A program made the position numbers and the translations under genes. From JADJYF01 sp965278995 (GTDB lineage: Bacteria > Pseudomonadota > Gammaproteobacteria > Ga0077536), in assembly GCA_965278995.1 (NCBI GenBank), contig OZ257136.1:2170001-2234000 (forward strand): a DNA stretch of 64,000 nt. Reading direction: 5' to 3'. How positions within the stretch are numbered: the first letter of the stretch is position 1; each line of letters begins with the position of its first letter. The notes under the pieces were generated by a model. It did not search any database. It was not told the origin of the DNA and worked only from the letters and a program-made list of their open reading frames with translations. Positions 43,765 through 52,027 of this stretch are shown in pieces.

Positions 43765-44958
43765 TCATTCCCAGAACAGGATCTTGCGTACAGGCTCCTT
43801 GCTCAGGTTGTCGAGATTGACAACGTTGCGCGGCATGTTCTTGTAGTTGATCCAGAACGTGTTCATATACCAATCCTGACGGAAGCCGGTTTTCGGTTCG
43901 AAGAAAAACTCACCGGCCCAGATCATCTGCCAGTCTTCGAGGCCGTCGTTGGCGTTCTGCAGGCGAGGATCCGAGGTGGCAATGGCACGGCGATTGACGC
44001 GCGTACGGATGAGCTCGCCTTTTGAATCGAACACTTCTTCATACCAGCTGCTGCCGGTCTTGATACCGATGATGCGGCGCTGTTTGGCGTACCAGTACGA
44101 GCTGGAATGCGGCGTCAATTCGACGATATAAGCCGGTTCGCACACCCCATCGAGGCCGATATTGGTTTTTTCGCCAGTCGTTTCGAACGAGAACCCCATG
44201 GTGCCGTCAGGCTGGCCGGCGTAAAGCGTGTAACCGACGACTTTGTAGTCGATGTCCGGGAACGGCTTCACCTGCGGGAAATCCTCCCAGCGGACGATTG
44301 TGCCGGGCACGATGTCCTGCCGCGCTGCCTGCGGCAGCCGGCGTACCCGGCGTGCCGCCGGCGTATACAGGAACTCGTCGTTGAATTTGTCGCCGTAATA
44401 AATCGTCGTCGCGATACCCAGACCACGGAAGTCGTTCGGCGCAACGAACGTGAACATGTACTGCGCGCGGACCTTGCCAATCTGGCTCTTCGGCAGACCT
44501 TCCGTGTTCGTGCGATAGGCCGTCATCCACTCGAACAGGCGCTTGTTGCGTTGCGTACCGTCCGGCGACGTCAGGTCGATGGACCACTCGGTGATGTAGT
44601 TCTCACCGAACTCATTGAAGTACAGCGCGGTGTATGACCGATCGTGAATTTCGCGACCGTCCTGCTTGACCCGTTCATCCACCGGCTTTTCCCACGGATA
44701 GGGCAGCCCCGGCTGGGTCCAGCGGTCATAAATGGCCGGACCGATTTCAGCGTAATCGCGCGGGTGCCAGGGTTGCGGTTTCCACTGCACCGTCTCATCG
44801 CCCCACTTGCACACGTAGGACCCGGGCTCGGTTCCTGGGCTGATCGAATAGGGTTTGCCCATGATCATCTGATCAGGCTCAGCGGATGCCGGCGCCGCCA
44901 GCGCCAGCAACAGCAGGCTGAAGACCATCTTGGTAAGTGCGCCGCGGGTCGATTTCAT
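43765..44958 (-). CDS. DUF1329 periplasmic protein (LolA-like fold)
   Basis: A 397-residue protein with a signal peptide (KMVFSLLLLALAAPASA) and the DUF1329 blocks RLFEWMTAYRTNTEG, FVAPNDFRGLG and MNTFWINYKNMPRNVV. It is probably periplasmic and bridges the inner-membrane RND protein and the DUF1302 outer-membrane protein. GGAGG supports the ATG at 44958. It is the first gene of the long minus-strand series. Confidence 0.88.
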   Translation of the reverse strand: MKSTRGALTKMVFSLLLLALAAPASAEPDQMIMGKPYSISPGTEPGSYVCKWGDETVQWKPQPWHPRDYAEIGPAIYDRWTQPGLPYPWEKPVDERVKQDGREIHDRSYTALYFNEFGENYITEWSIDLTSPDGTQRNKRLFEWMTAYRTNTEGLPKSQIGKVRAQYMFTFVAPNDFRGLGIATTIYYGDKFNDEFLYTPAARRVRRLPQAARQDIVPGTIVRWEDFPQVKPFPDIDYKVVGYTLYAGQPDGTMGFSFETTGEKTNIGLDGVCEPAYIVELTPHSSSYWYAKQRRIIGIKTGSSWYEEVFDSKGELIRTRVNRRAIATSDPRLQNANDGLEDWQMIWAGEFFFEPKTGFRQDWYMNTFWINYKNMPRNVVNLDNLSKEPVRKILFWE

Positions 44959-45476
44959 GAAATAGCCTCCGGAGTTGAGCAGTTGTACCGTCGCGCCGGG
45001 GGTCGGGAGCGCGGTGTCGTTGAAAGCCGCCTCGGTGGTCGCGGGCGATCGCCAGGGCAGGCCGGCAAGGTCTTCGTCGATGTGACTGCGAGCGCGCCGC
45101 AATCGGTTGCCAACGAGCCGTCTGCCCAGGTCATTCAAGGCCACGTGTGCGCCTGGCCGGCGCGGACTGCGGACGTTCATCTGGGCGTCCATGACTATCC
45201 TTCTGCAGCGATTTGTGACGGGTTCGGTGGATCCCGGGGAATCATCCGGAATCCTGAACTTCCAGCCGATAATAACGATTCTATTAAAACCGATCAAGCG
45301 TGATTTTATGCCTCGTTTTAGCGCGCGCACTAAGCCTGAGATAATATAATTAAGCATTATTAAACAACATGTTATTTAAATAATAACGAAATTAATCAGT
45401 CGGTTAACGAACAGCCAAAAGTGAGATACGAATCGTTTCTAAATCGATCGGAATACTGCCGCAAGCCAATGGCCCG
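44959..45476 (-). promoter_or_regulatory. 518-base control region of the DUF1329-RND-DUF1302-cox series
   Basis: No gene is supported here. The part 45270-45450 is strongly A+T-rich compared with its surroundings and contains two LacI-type sites. TAACGATTCTAT at 45273-45284 is the weaker one, and CGAATCGTTTCT at 45429-45440 the stronger. TTAATCAGT at 45392-45400 also occurs before the first Rieske gene. The first gene's start codon is about 320 bases away, so the leader is long. Confidence 0.5.
45429..45441 (-). promoter_or_regulatory. LacI-type operator
   Basis: CGAATCGTTTCTA matches the core TAGAAWCGWTTCTA on its right half completely (CGTTTCTA) and has GAAT-C on its left half. Confidence 0.55.
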
Positions 45477-46526
45477 CTAGTCGACGAACATCGAACTCAG
45501 CGAATCGCCGCCGGTAATCCGGTTGATACTCTCGCCGAGGAGTTCCGCCACGGTCAGGACGCGAATGGCGCGGCAGGCGCGCGCCTCTTCGCGCAGAGGA
45601 ATGGTGTCGGTGACGACCAGTTCGTCAAGCGCGGAGTTGGCGATGTTGTCCAGGGCCGGTCCGGATAACACCGGGTGCGTGCAATACGCTACGACCCGAC
45701 AGGCACCGCGTTCCTTCAGCGCGTCGGCGGCTTTACACAAGGTGCCGGCAGTGTCGACCAGGTCGTCGACTATCACGCAGCTTCGCCCCTCGACATTGCC
45801 GATGATGTTCATCACCTGGGCTTCATTGGCCCGCGGCCGACGTTTGTCGATAATCGCAAGGTCGGCATTATCGAGTTGACGTGCCACGGCGCGGGCACGG
45901 ACCACACCGCCGACGTCGGGAGAGACGACTATCGGCTCCGGATAAGCCTGCTTCCAGATGTCACCGAGCAAGATCGGCGAGGCGTAAATGTTGTCTATCG
46001 GAACATCGAAAAACCCCTGGATCTGGTCGGCGTGCAGATCCAGCGTGAGGACTCTGTCGGTCCCGACGGCCACAATCATGTCGGCAACCACCTTGGCCGT
46101 GATCGGCACGCGCAGCGAGCGCGGACGCCGATCCTGCCGCGCATAACCCAGATAGGGAATGATGGCCGTGATGCTGGCCGCCGAAGCACGCCTCAGCGCA
46201 TCGATCATGACCAGCAGCTCCATCAGATTGTCGTTTGTCGGGTGACAGATCGATTGCAGAACGAACACGTCGCGAGCGCGAACGTTCTCTTCGATTTCGA
46301 CATTGATCTCACCGTCGCTGAAACGGCCGACGGCCGCCTTGCCCAGGGGAACACGCAGATGCACTGCGACGGCCCGCGCAAGGTCGGAATTCGAATTGCC
46401 GGTAAAGAGCATGGTCTCTTTGTCGGCGTAGAGGGCCGGGGCTGTCCGGTGCGAACGGCCGGGGGCGGCTGGAATGACTGTCGTCGAACCAGCGCTGCGC
46501 TCGACCTGCATGAATCTCTGCCGCAT
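45477..46526 (-). CDS. prs: Ribose-phosphate pyrophosphokinase (PRPP synthetase)
   Basis: A 349-residue enzyme that makes PRPP from ribose 5-phosphate and ATP. Family blocks are DGEINVEIEENVRARDVFVLQS, the flexible loop RQDRRPRSLRVPITAK, LHADQIQGFFDVPIDN and the PRPP loop VIVDDLVDTAGTL. The start at 46526 has GGGAG six bases upstream and adds about 38 residues before the usual N-terminus (MLFTGNSNSDLARA), which is odd. A near-perfect LacI-type operator lies 22 bases ahead. The gene is probably a second, regulated prs copy for nucleotide salvage. Confidence 0.93.
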   Translation of the reverse strand: MRQRFMQVERSAGSTTVIPAAPGRSHRTAPALYADKETMLFTGNSNSDLARAVAVHLRVPLGKAAVGRFSDGEINVEIEENVRARDVFVLQSICHPTNDNLMELLVMIDALRRASAASITAIIPYLGYARQDRRPRSLRVPITAKVVADMIVAVGTDRVLTLDLHADQIQGFFDVPIDNIYASPILLGDIWKQAYPEPIVVSPDVGGVVRARAVARQLDNADLAIIDKRRPRANEAQVMNIIGNVEGRSCVIVDDLVDTAGTLCKAADALKERGACRVVAYCTHPVLSGPALDNIANSALDELVVTDTIPLREEARACRAIRVLTVAELLGESINRITGGDSLSSMFVD

Positions 46527-46547
46527 GATTGCTCCCGATCAGACGAT

Positions 46548-46563
46548 ATAGAATCGTTTCTAT
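46548..46563 (-). promoter_or_regulatory. LacI-type operator upstream of prs
   Basis: ATAGAATCGTTTCTAT is a 16-base near-perfect palindrome (only the central W positions break it), 22 bases before the prs start codon. It is the best copy of the motif in the window and defines the core TAGAAWCGWTTCTA. Confidence 0.7.
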
Positions 46564-46665
46564 ACCTTATACGGCGCTAACCTGCCGGTCAAGCTTACGG
46601 CTGGCGCTGTCGAGGCCTGCTGCCGGCAACTGGAACGACCTTGCTAGTCGCGCGCCAGGCCATTC

Positions 46666-47637
46666 TCAGCACCTGTCGTAGCGATGCAGACAGTCCACCA
46701 GCAGATCAAACACACCGGCGGCGTCGACGGTATCGATCCAGGTAGCATTCGGTGGCTTGCCGGTCACCTCCCAGACGTCGATCGCAGTGTGTCCCATGGT
46801 CAGTTCGGATGCTGTTTCGACCGAAATGTTGCACAGTTTGCCGGCGAACAGTTCAGGTGCGAGCAGCCAGGCAATCGTGCAGGGATCGTGCAACGGTGTA
46901 CCAGCCGCGCCATATCGGAGTAGCCCCAAATGAGCAGCGTGGTCGAGGATCCCGGCAATGACGCGTGCCGGTCGGTTGTCGATGGCACGAATGCGTTCGC
47001 GCCGCGCGGGTGTCGCGCGAACCTGATACGTGGCATCGAGCCCAATCAGCGTGATCGGGCGACCGCAGCGCAAGACAGCGTCCGCGGCGTGCGGATCGAC
47101 GTGAACATTAAACTCTGCCGATGGAGTGAAATTGCCGCATTCCCGCCGCGCGCCACCCATCACGACAATGTCGGCCACTTTCGCGGCGATGGCAGGGTCA
47201 CGATCAAACGCTAACGCGATATTGGTCAGTGGTCCGGTCAGTATCAGTGTGATGCCGTCGTCGATAGCGGCTCGCAGCGTCTCGACGATGAAGTCGACGG
47301 CGTGAACGGACTGCAGCGGATGTACCGGCTCGAACAAAACCACGCCATCGAGGCCGGACACGCCATGCACATACTCAGCCGTTACCAGAGGGCGCCTCAG
47401 CGGTGCCGCGCTGCCGGCAAACACCGGAATGTCGGGGCGCCCGGCGATGTCGCAGATGAGCCGGACATTGCGTTGTGTGAGAGCCAACGGTACGTTGCCG
47501 GCCACGACCGTGATGCCGAGAATATCGATGGCTTCGGGCACCGCCATCGCCAATAGCAGATTGATGGCGTCGTCCTGCCCGGCATCGCAATCGATGATAA
47601 CGGAACGCGTGGCTGGCATGCTGGTGGAAGCCGTCAT
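46666..47637 (-). CDS. Inosine-uridine-type nucleoside hydrolase
   Basis: A 323-residue N-ribohydrolase. The calcium site signature DCDAGQDDA places the key Asp residues at 16, 18, 22 and 23; NVHVDPHAAD and LHDPCTIAWL carry further ligands. It splits ribonucleosides into base and ribose. No ribosome site clearly decides between the in-frame starts; ATG 47637 leaves a normal lead. Given ribokinase, prs and NAMPT nearby, nicotinamide riboside is a possible substrate, but purine or pyrimidine nucleosides are equally allowed. Confidence 0.88.
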   Translation of the reverse strand: MTASTSMPATRSVIIDCDAGQDDAINLLLAMAVPEAIDILGITVVAGNVPLALTQRNVRLICDIAGRPDIPVFAGSAAPLRRPLVTAEYVHGVSGLDGVVLFEPVHPLQSVHAVDFIVETLRAAIDDGITLILTGPLTNIALAFDRDPAIAAKVADIVVMGGARRECGNFTPSAEFNVHVDPHAADAVLRCGRPITLIGLDATYQVRATPARRERIRAIDNRPARVIAGILDHAAHLGLLRYGAAGTPLHDPCTIAWLLAPELFAGKLCNISVETASELTMGHTAIDVWEVTGKPPNATWIDTVDAAGVFDLLVDCLHRYDRC

Positions 47638-47740
47638 CAGGGTGGCGCCGTAAGCCGGTGGTCGACGCTGGCAGGCGCAACCAGCCAACCTGCTGAGGGC
47701 ACAGCAAGCTGACGGCGAGACAAGGCGCGACGACCTGTTT

Positions 47741-47754
47741 GAGAAACGATTCTA
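47741..47754 (-). promoter_or_regulatory. LacI-type operator upstream of the nucleoside hydrolase
   Basis: GAGAAACGATTCTA matches the core motif at 13 of 14 positions and is palindromic around the central CG. It is about 105 bases from the chosen start codon. Confidence 0.65.
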
Positions 47755-47812
47755 AACCATGATAGGCGATTTGCCGGCACGTACAAGGCGGCAGCAGCGA
47801 ACGCAGTTTACC

Positions 47813-47841
47813 TTGACGGGTATCGGGCTCTGAATTAAAGT
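47813..47841 (+). promoter_or_regulatory. Candidate sigma-70 promoter of the cupin-LacI-ribokinase operon
   Basis: TTGACG at 47813-47818 and TAAAGT at 47836-47841 are separated by 17 bases. The LacI-type site at 47841-47854 overlaps the end of the -10 element and the expected start of transcription, a good place for repression. Confidence 0.5.
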
Positions 47842-47854
47842 AGAAACGAATATA
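47841..47854 (+). promoter_or_regulatory. LacI-type operator overlapping the cupin promoter
   Basis: TAGAAACGAATATA has a perfect left half-site (TAGAAACG) and a degenerate right half. Confidence 0.5.
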
Positions 47855-47956
47855 TTTTGAGTGCTGTTTCAGCTGAAATCGCCCCGGATATACCTGTGTC
47901 ATCCCGCGACCCGACTGAACGCGAGCCATCCGCCAACCCGTAACCGGAGAGAACTC

Positions 47957-48412
47957 ATGACGGAATACAACCCACAGGCCGAGGGCGCTCGACGTTATCC
48001 GCGCGTCATCACAACGGGGGAAATCAACGCGCTGCCGCGGCTGCAGTTCGCGGGCGGGATCAATACGTCGATATTCCTGTCACAGGAGCGCGACGACGCC
48101 CGCCATTTTCGCCAGGGCTACTGTTACCAGGAACCGGACCATGAGGATTACCACTGGGATCAGACCAACTTCGACGAAACGCATTACTGTCTCGAAGGGA
48201 AGATCAGGCTCAAGGTGGAAGATGCGGCTGGCCGAGTCGTCTATCTGGAGGCAGCCCAGGGCGAACACATCTACCTGCCCGGCGGTTACAAGTACACGCT
48301 CGAAGCGACCGGCGTAAAGACCGTATTTTTCTGGACCAGCGGTCCGTCGCCGCGCTACGGCCTGGTCGAAATCCCTGAATTCAGCGCAGAACTCAAATCG
48401 CTAAGGAAGTGA
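47957..48412 (+). CDS. Cupin-domain protein (EutQ-like)
   Basis: A 151-residue protein with a single cupin barrel: FDETHYCLEGKIRLKVED and later AAQGEHIYLPGGYKYTLEATG. The usual metal-binding set of three His is incomplete, with Glu and His in DETHY, so it may bind a ligand rather than act as an oxygenase. GGAGAG precedes the ATG. It heads an operon with a flavin split-barrel protein, a glutamine-amidotransferase-like protein, the LacI repressor and ribokinase. Its function is unknown. Confidence 0.8.
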   Translation: MTEYNPQAEGARRYPRVITTGEINALPRLQFAGGINTSIFLSQERDDARHFRQGYCYQEPDHEDYHWDQTNFDETHYCLEGKIRLKVEDAAGRVVYLEAAQGEHIYLPGGYKYTLEATGVKTVFFWTSGPSPRYGLVEIPEFSAELKSLRK

Positions 48413-48419
48413 GAAGCAC

Positions 48420-48941
48420 ATGAGCAAGCAACCGACTGCAAGCACGTTCCTGCCAATGCGCGGCGACAAACGTTGGGCTTATCTATCGCGCGAGAAAACG
48501 ATCCGGGTCGGCACGGTAAACGATGACGGCAGCATCTATCTATCGCCGCTCTGGTATGTCGTTCACGCCAAACGGATCCTTATCCCGATCGATGCAGCGA
48601 GCCGCCACGGCGCCAATTTCGTCGCTGGTCGTCCACTCTCTGCGCTGGTCGACAGCGGTGACGAATATGCGACCGTCCACGGTGTGCGTATTCACGGCAC
48701 GATGTCGCTGATCACGGATACCAGTCTGCTGGCGACAGTCGAAGAACTGCTGTTCGAAAAGTACTTCTATACCGGTCATCCCTACGCTGAGAGCTATTTT
48801 CAGTTCGGGGTAGCGGCCGGGCGCAAAGTGTTCGAACTGCTGCCACAAAAGATGATCGGCTGGGATATGCGCGAAGTTGCTCTGCCGCAAGTTCCCGAAG
48901 CGCGGGTGCTCCCCGCTTTTGTCACTGATCGCAGACTTTGA
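48420..48941 (+). CDS. Pyridoxamine-5'-phosphate-oxidase-like FMN split-barrel protein
   Basis: A 173-residue split-barrel protein. Its N-terminal strand pattern KTIRVGTVNDDGSIYLSPLWYVVHAKRILIPI and ASRHGANF (phosphate binding) match the PNPOx-like group that binds FMN or F420. The exact substrate is unknown. It lies seven bases after the cupin gene. Confidence 0.82.
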   Translation: MSKQPTASTFLPMRGDKRWAYLSREKTIRVGTVNDDGSIYLSPLWYVVHAKRILIPIDAASRHGANFVAGRPLSALVDSGDEYATVHGVRIHGTMSLITDTSLLATVEELLFEKYFYTGHPYAESYFQFGVAAGRKVFELLPQKMIGWDMREVALPQVPEARVLPAFVTDRRL

Positions 48942-48999
48942 CGCCGGTCCTGATCTGCCGCATTGATTACATCGAACTGACAAAAAAGGCATAATCGTT

Positions 49000-49776
49000 A
49001 TGAGTGCAAAGGAACGCTCGGCATTGCGCGTGCTGACCGTTGGGGAATCCTGGATCAAACACACGGTGCACTTGAAAGGGTTCGATCAATTTCACACCAC
49101 CGAGTATCAGGAAGGCGCCGGCGTATTTCTCGCGGCACTCGCGTCAGCTGGTTTCGATGTGACGTATATCCGGGCACACGAGGTCTCCTCGCGCTTCCCG
49201 ACAACGCGGGCAGAACTGGACCAATACGACGTCGTCGTGTTGAGCGATATCGGCTCGAATTCTTTTCTGCTTTGCGACGAGACATTCCTGCGCTCGGAAC
49301 GTACGGTGAACCGCCTGGCGCTGTTGAGCGAATATGTGATGGACGGCGGCGGTCTGCTGATGATCGGTGGCTATATGTCGTTTTCCGGCATCGATGGTCG
49401 GGCACGGTATCAGGCCACGCCGCTGGCAGCTGTGCTGCCGGTGGTAGTCATGGATCGCGACGACCGTGTCGAAATGCCGGAAGGCTTGACCGCCACTTTC
49501 GGTGAACCGGGTCACGCCGCGCTGGGCGGCACACCGCCAGCCTGGCCGATATTGCTGGGCTACAACCAGCTGCAGGCGAAAGCGGGCGCAACGGTGATAG
49601 CTGAACACAAGGGCGACCCTTTACTGACAGTAAAAACCGTCGGCAAAGGTCGCAGCGTGGCTTTTGCGTCGGATGTGGCGCCGCATTGGGCACCGCCCGA
49701 GTTCATGTCGTGGCCACACTACGCGGCTTTATGGTCATCGATAGTGCGTTGGGCCGCCGGTGGTCGAGTCAACTAA
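49000..49776 (+). CDS. Glutamine-amidotransferase-like protein (STM3548/ThuA-like)
   Basis: A 258-residue protein with a class I amidotransferase-like Rossmann fold: LRVLTVGESWIKHTVHLKGFDQF, YDVVVLSDIGSNSF, YVMDGGGLLMIGGYMSFSGIDG and a C-terminal VGKGRSVAFASDVAPHW. It resembles the STM3548 'cytoplasmic protein' family found with sugar and nucleoside genes. No clear nucleophile Cys is seen at the elbow (GGYMSF), so it may not be an active amidotransferase. A motif-like ATAATCGTTATG overlaps the start. Confidence 0.78.
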   Translation: MSAKERSALRVLTVGESWIKHTVHLKGFDQFHTTEYQEGAGVFLAALASAGFDVTYIRAHEVSSRFPTTRAELDQYDVVVLSDIGSNSFLLCDETFLRSERTVNRLALLSEYVMDGGGLLMIGGYMSFSGIDGRARYQATPLAAVLPVVVMDRDDRVEMPEGLTATFGEPGHAALGGTPPAWPILLGYNQLQAKAGATVIAEHKGDPLLTVKTVGKGRSVAFASDVAPHWAPPEFMSWPHYAALWSSIVRWAAGGRVN

Positions 49777-49793
49777 ACGAGGCAGGAGCCGGA

Positions 49794-50822
49794 TTGAAAT
49801 CCAATCAGCGTCCAACCATGAAAGACGTCGCGACCTCAGCGAACGTCTCTGTCAGCACGGTCAGCTATGTTCTGAACAATACCGGCCCGGTCAGCGCCGA
49901 CCGGCGCGCGCGCGTCATGAACGCGGTGCGCGAATTGAATTACATTCCGAACGAATCGGCACGCAGCCTCAAACGCCAGCAGGCCTCGACTATCGGTCTG
50001 GTCATACCGGATCTTTCGAACCCGTTTTTCAGCCTGCTCGCCAGTGGCGTCGCGCGCGCTGCGGCGGCACTCGATGTACTGGTTGTTCTATGCAGTTCCG
50101 AAAGCACCGAAGAAGCAGAATCGAGCAATGCCCGTCTGCTGCGCAGTCAGCGTGTCGATGGCGTTGTCTACCTGACGGGTTTCTATGAATCACCCAGTTC
50201 GCTGCTGGAACTGCAATCACTGGGGCCAGTAGTGCTGGTCGATGAACGCATTCCAGGCGCCGACCTGCCCGCAGTTGTGGCCGATGGCCGACGCGGCGCA
50301 CGCGACGTCGCCCGTCACCTGGTCGAACTCGGGCATCGACGGTTCGCCTGTATCGCCGGCCCCGCTGCGCTGTGGACGGCTGAACAACGCTTGTCCGGAT
50401 ATCGCGAAGGCCTGGCCATGGGCGGTCTGGATCCGGATGACATGGTGGTCTACGTGGGCGACTACCGCATGAACTCTGGTTTCGAACTCGCGGGACGAGC
50501 GATGGGTGCGCCAAAGCAGGCGCGCCCGACCGCACTGCTGTGCGCGAATGACATGATGGCGATTGGTGCCCTGGAATATTGTCGCGCGACGGGTCTGCAT
50601 GTGCCTGCCGATGTCAGCATTGTCGGCTTCGACGACGTTCCCATGGCGCCGCTGCTGACACCGCGACTGACAACCGTGCGCCAACCCGCGCTCGAGATGG
50701 GTATTGCCGCCGCCAATCTGCTGATCGATCTCATCCGCGGCGAGGAAATACCGGAACAGCCCAAGTCACATCCAGTCGAGATCCGCGTTCGCGAATCGGC
50801 TGACGTACCGCCAGGCGACTGA
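49794..50822 (+). CDS. LacI-family transcriptional repressor
   Basis: A 342-residue regulator. The DNA-binding helix-turn-helix is TMKDVATSANVSVSTVSYVLNNTG, followed by the hinge helix ESARSLKRQQ and a ribose-binding-protein-like ligand domain (IGLVIPDLSNPFFSLL, FVDDVPMAPLLTPRLTTVRQP-like end). The TTG start has AGGAG five bases upstream; ATG 49818 is an alternative. Ligand is likely a ribose, nucleoside or phosphate derivative given the ribokinase immediately downstream. It probably binds the TAGAAWCGWTTCTA sites described in this window. Confidence 0.92.
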   Translation: MKSNQRPTMKDVATSANVSVSTVSYVLNNTGPVSADRRARVMNAVRELNYIPNESARSLKRQQASTIGLVIPDLSNPFFSLLASGVARAAAALDVLVVLCSSESTEEAESSNARLLRSQRVDGVVYLTGFYESPSSLLELQSLGPVVLVDERIPGADLPAVVADGRRGARDVARHLVELGHRRFACIAGPAALWTAEQRLSGYREGLAMGGLDPDDMVVYVGDYRMNSGFELAGRAMGAPKQARPTALLCANDMMAIGALEYCRATGLHVPADVSIVGFDDVPMAPLLTPRLTTVRQPALEMGIAAANLLIDLIRGEEIPEQPKSHPVEIRVRESADVPPGD

Positions 50823-50823
50823 C

Positions 50824-51831
50824 GTGGCTGGCAGTCGCGTGATCGTGGTCGGCGCAATCAATACCGATTTCGTCGTCAAGACAACGCATCTGCCGGCGCC
50901 TGGCGAGACTGTCGTTGGCGGTGGACTGCAGATTTTCGGTGGCGGCAAAGGCGCCAATGCGGCCGTCGCCGCGGCGCGCGCCGGCGCCGACGTCATGCTG
51001 ATTGGTGCCGTCGGAGCTGATACCGCCGGCGCCGACGCACTCGCCGCTTTGCGCGATGACGGCGTCGATACCAGCGGCGTTGCGGTGCTGCAGGACATCC
51101 CCACAGGCGCTGCGCTGATCATTGTTGATGGCCAGGGGCAAAATCAGATCGCGCTCGGGCCCGGTGCCAACGGCGCAGTTACGGCAGCGCATGTGCTGGC
51201 CAGCCTGGAACGAGTTCTCCCCGATGCCGCTGTCGTTCTTGTCAGTACGGAAATCCCTTACGCAGCCGTCGCTGCCGCCGTGCAGGCCACAACCCGGGCT
51301 CGCGTGCGTTGCGTATTGAACCCCGCACCGGTCATCGATGGACTCGAGCACTTGCTGGCGCAGCGGGTGCTGCTCACGCCGAATGAAGGCGAATTGTCCG
51401 AGCTGGCGAACCGCGCCGGCTACGACGAGCCAGCGGCCAACGCACCAGCCGGGGATGTGCCGGCCGAGAATATGAATGCCGTCCTCGACCAGCTGCGCTA
51501 TCTCGGCGAACTCACTGACGCACCCGTGATTGTCACCCTGGGCAGCGCCGGCTGTGCGATGCGCTTGCCGAACGACGCCATTGAACGTATTCCGGCGCCA
51601 AGCGGCGTTCCGGTTGTCGATACGACCGGCGCTGGTGACACCTTCAACGGCGTATTGGTTGCCTGCCTGGCCAGGACGCCCGAGTTGGTACCGGCCCTTC
51701 GTACGGCCGTCGTTGCGGGTTCGCTATCGGTTGGCGCGAGCGGTGCCCGGGCCGGCATGCCGCGGGCGGATACGCTCACCAGCGCTATCGCTGGCAGCGC
51801 AGTAGCGCACCTTTCCGACCGCCCCAATTAA
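50824..51831 (+). CDS. rbsK: Ribokinase (PfkB family)
   Basis: A 335-residue sugar kinase. The N-terminal motif GGGKGANAAVAAARAGA and the anion-hole/catalytic motif VDTTGAGDTFNGVLV are complete, and the NTD-bearing start (VVGAINTDFVVKT) is typical of ribokinases. It makes ribose 5-phosphate, the substrate of the nearby PRPP synthetase. A GTG start one base after the LacI stop couples the two genes. The AANAPAGDVPAEN stretch near residue 200 looks like a short lineage-specific insertion. Confidence 0.9.
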   Translation: MAGSRVIVVGAINTDFVVKTTHLPAPGETVVGGGLQIFGGGKGANAAVAAARAGADVMLIGAVGADTAGADALAALRDDGVDTSGVAVLQDIPTGAALIIVDGQGQNQIALGPGANGAVTAAHVLASLERVLPDAAVVLVSTEIPYAAVAAAVQATTRARVRCVLNPAPVIDGLEHLLAQRVLLTPNEGELSELANRAGYDEPAANAPAGDVPAENMNAVLDQLRYLGELTDAPVIVTLGSAGCAMRLPNDAIERIPAPSGVPVVDTTGAGDTFNGVLVACLARTPELVPALRTAVVAGSLSVGASGARAGMPRADTLTSAIAGSAVAHLSDRPN

Positions 51832-51840
51832 TCGTTCTGG

Positions 51841-51870
51841 AGTGCTGCGCAGCGGTGAGTCGGCAGCACT
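51841..51870 (+). terminator. Hairpin after ribokinase
   Basis: AGTGCTGC at 51841-51848 pairs exactly with GCAGCACT at 51863-51870 around a 14-base loop, nine bases after the ribokinase stop. There is no clear T run, so it is a weak terminator candidate. Confidence 0.4.
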
Positions 51871-51883
51871 GGTTTGCGTCAAA

Positions 51884-51897
51884 TAGAATCGTTTACG
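51884..51897 (+). promoter_or_regulatory. LacI-type operator upstream of NAMPT (distal)
   Basis: TAGAATCGTTTACG matches the core motif in its left half and centre, with two changes at the right end. Confidence 0.55.
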
Positions 51898-52027
51898 CCT
51901 CAAGATGGGGCAAAACTAGAATGTCAGTGCTTATTCTAATACTTAAATAAATCAGATATTTATCATTTAATTCCATAAACCAGCGCTAGCAACTCCGCGC
52001 GTGCTCGGGTTGATTGACGGCGAACAA

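Larger units (their letters stand above)
47638..47956. promoter_or_regulatory. Divergent control region of nucleoside hydrolase and cupin operons
   Basis: No gene is supported in these 319 bases. They hold an operator on the nucleoside-hydrolase side (47741-47754), and a promoter plus operator on the cupin side (47813-47854). The arrangement suggests one repressor controlling both directions. Confidence 0.5.
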
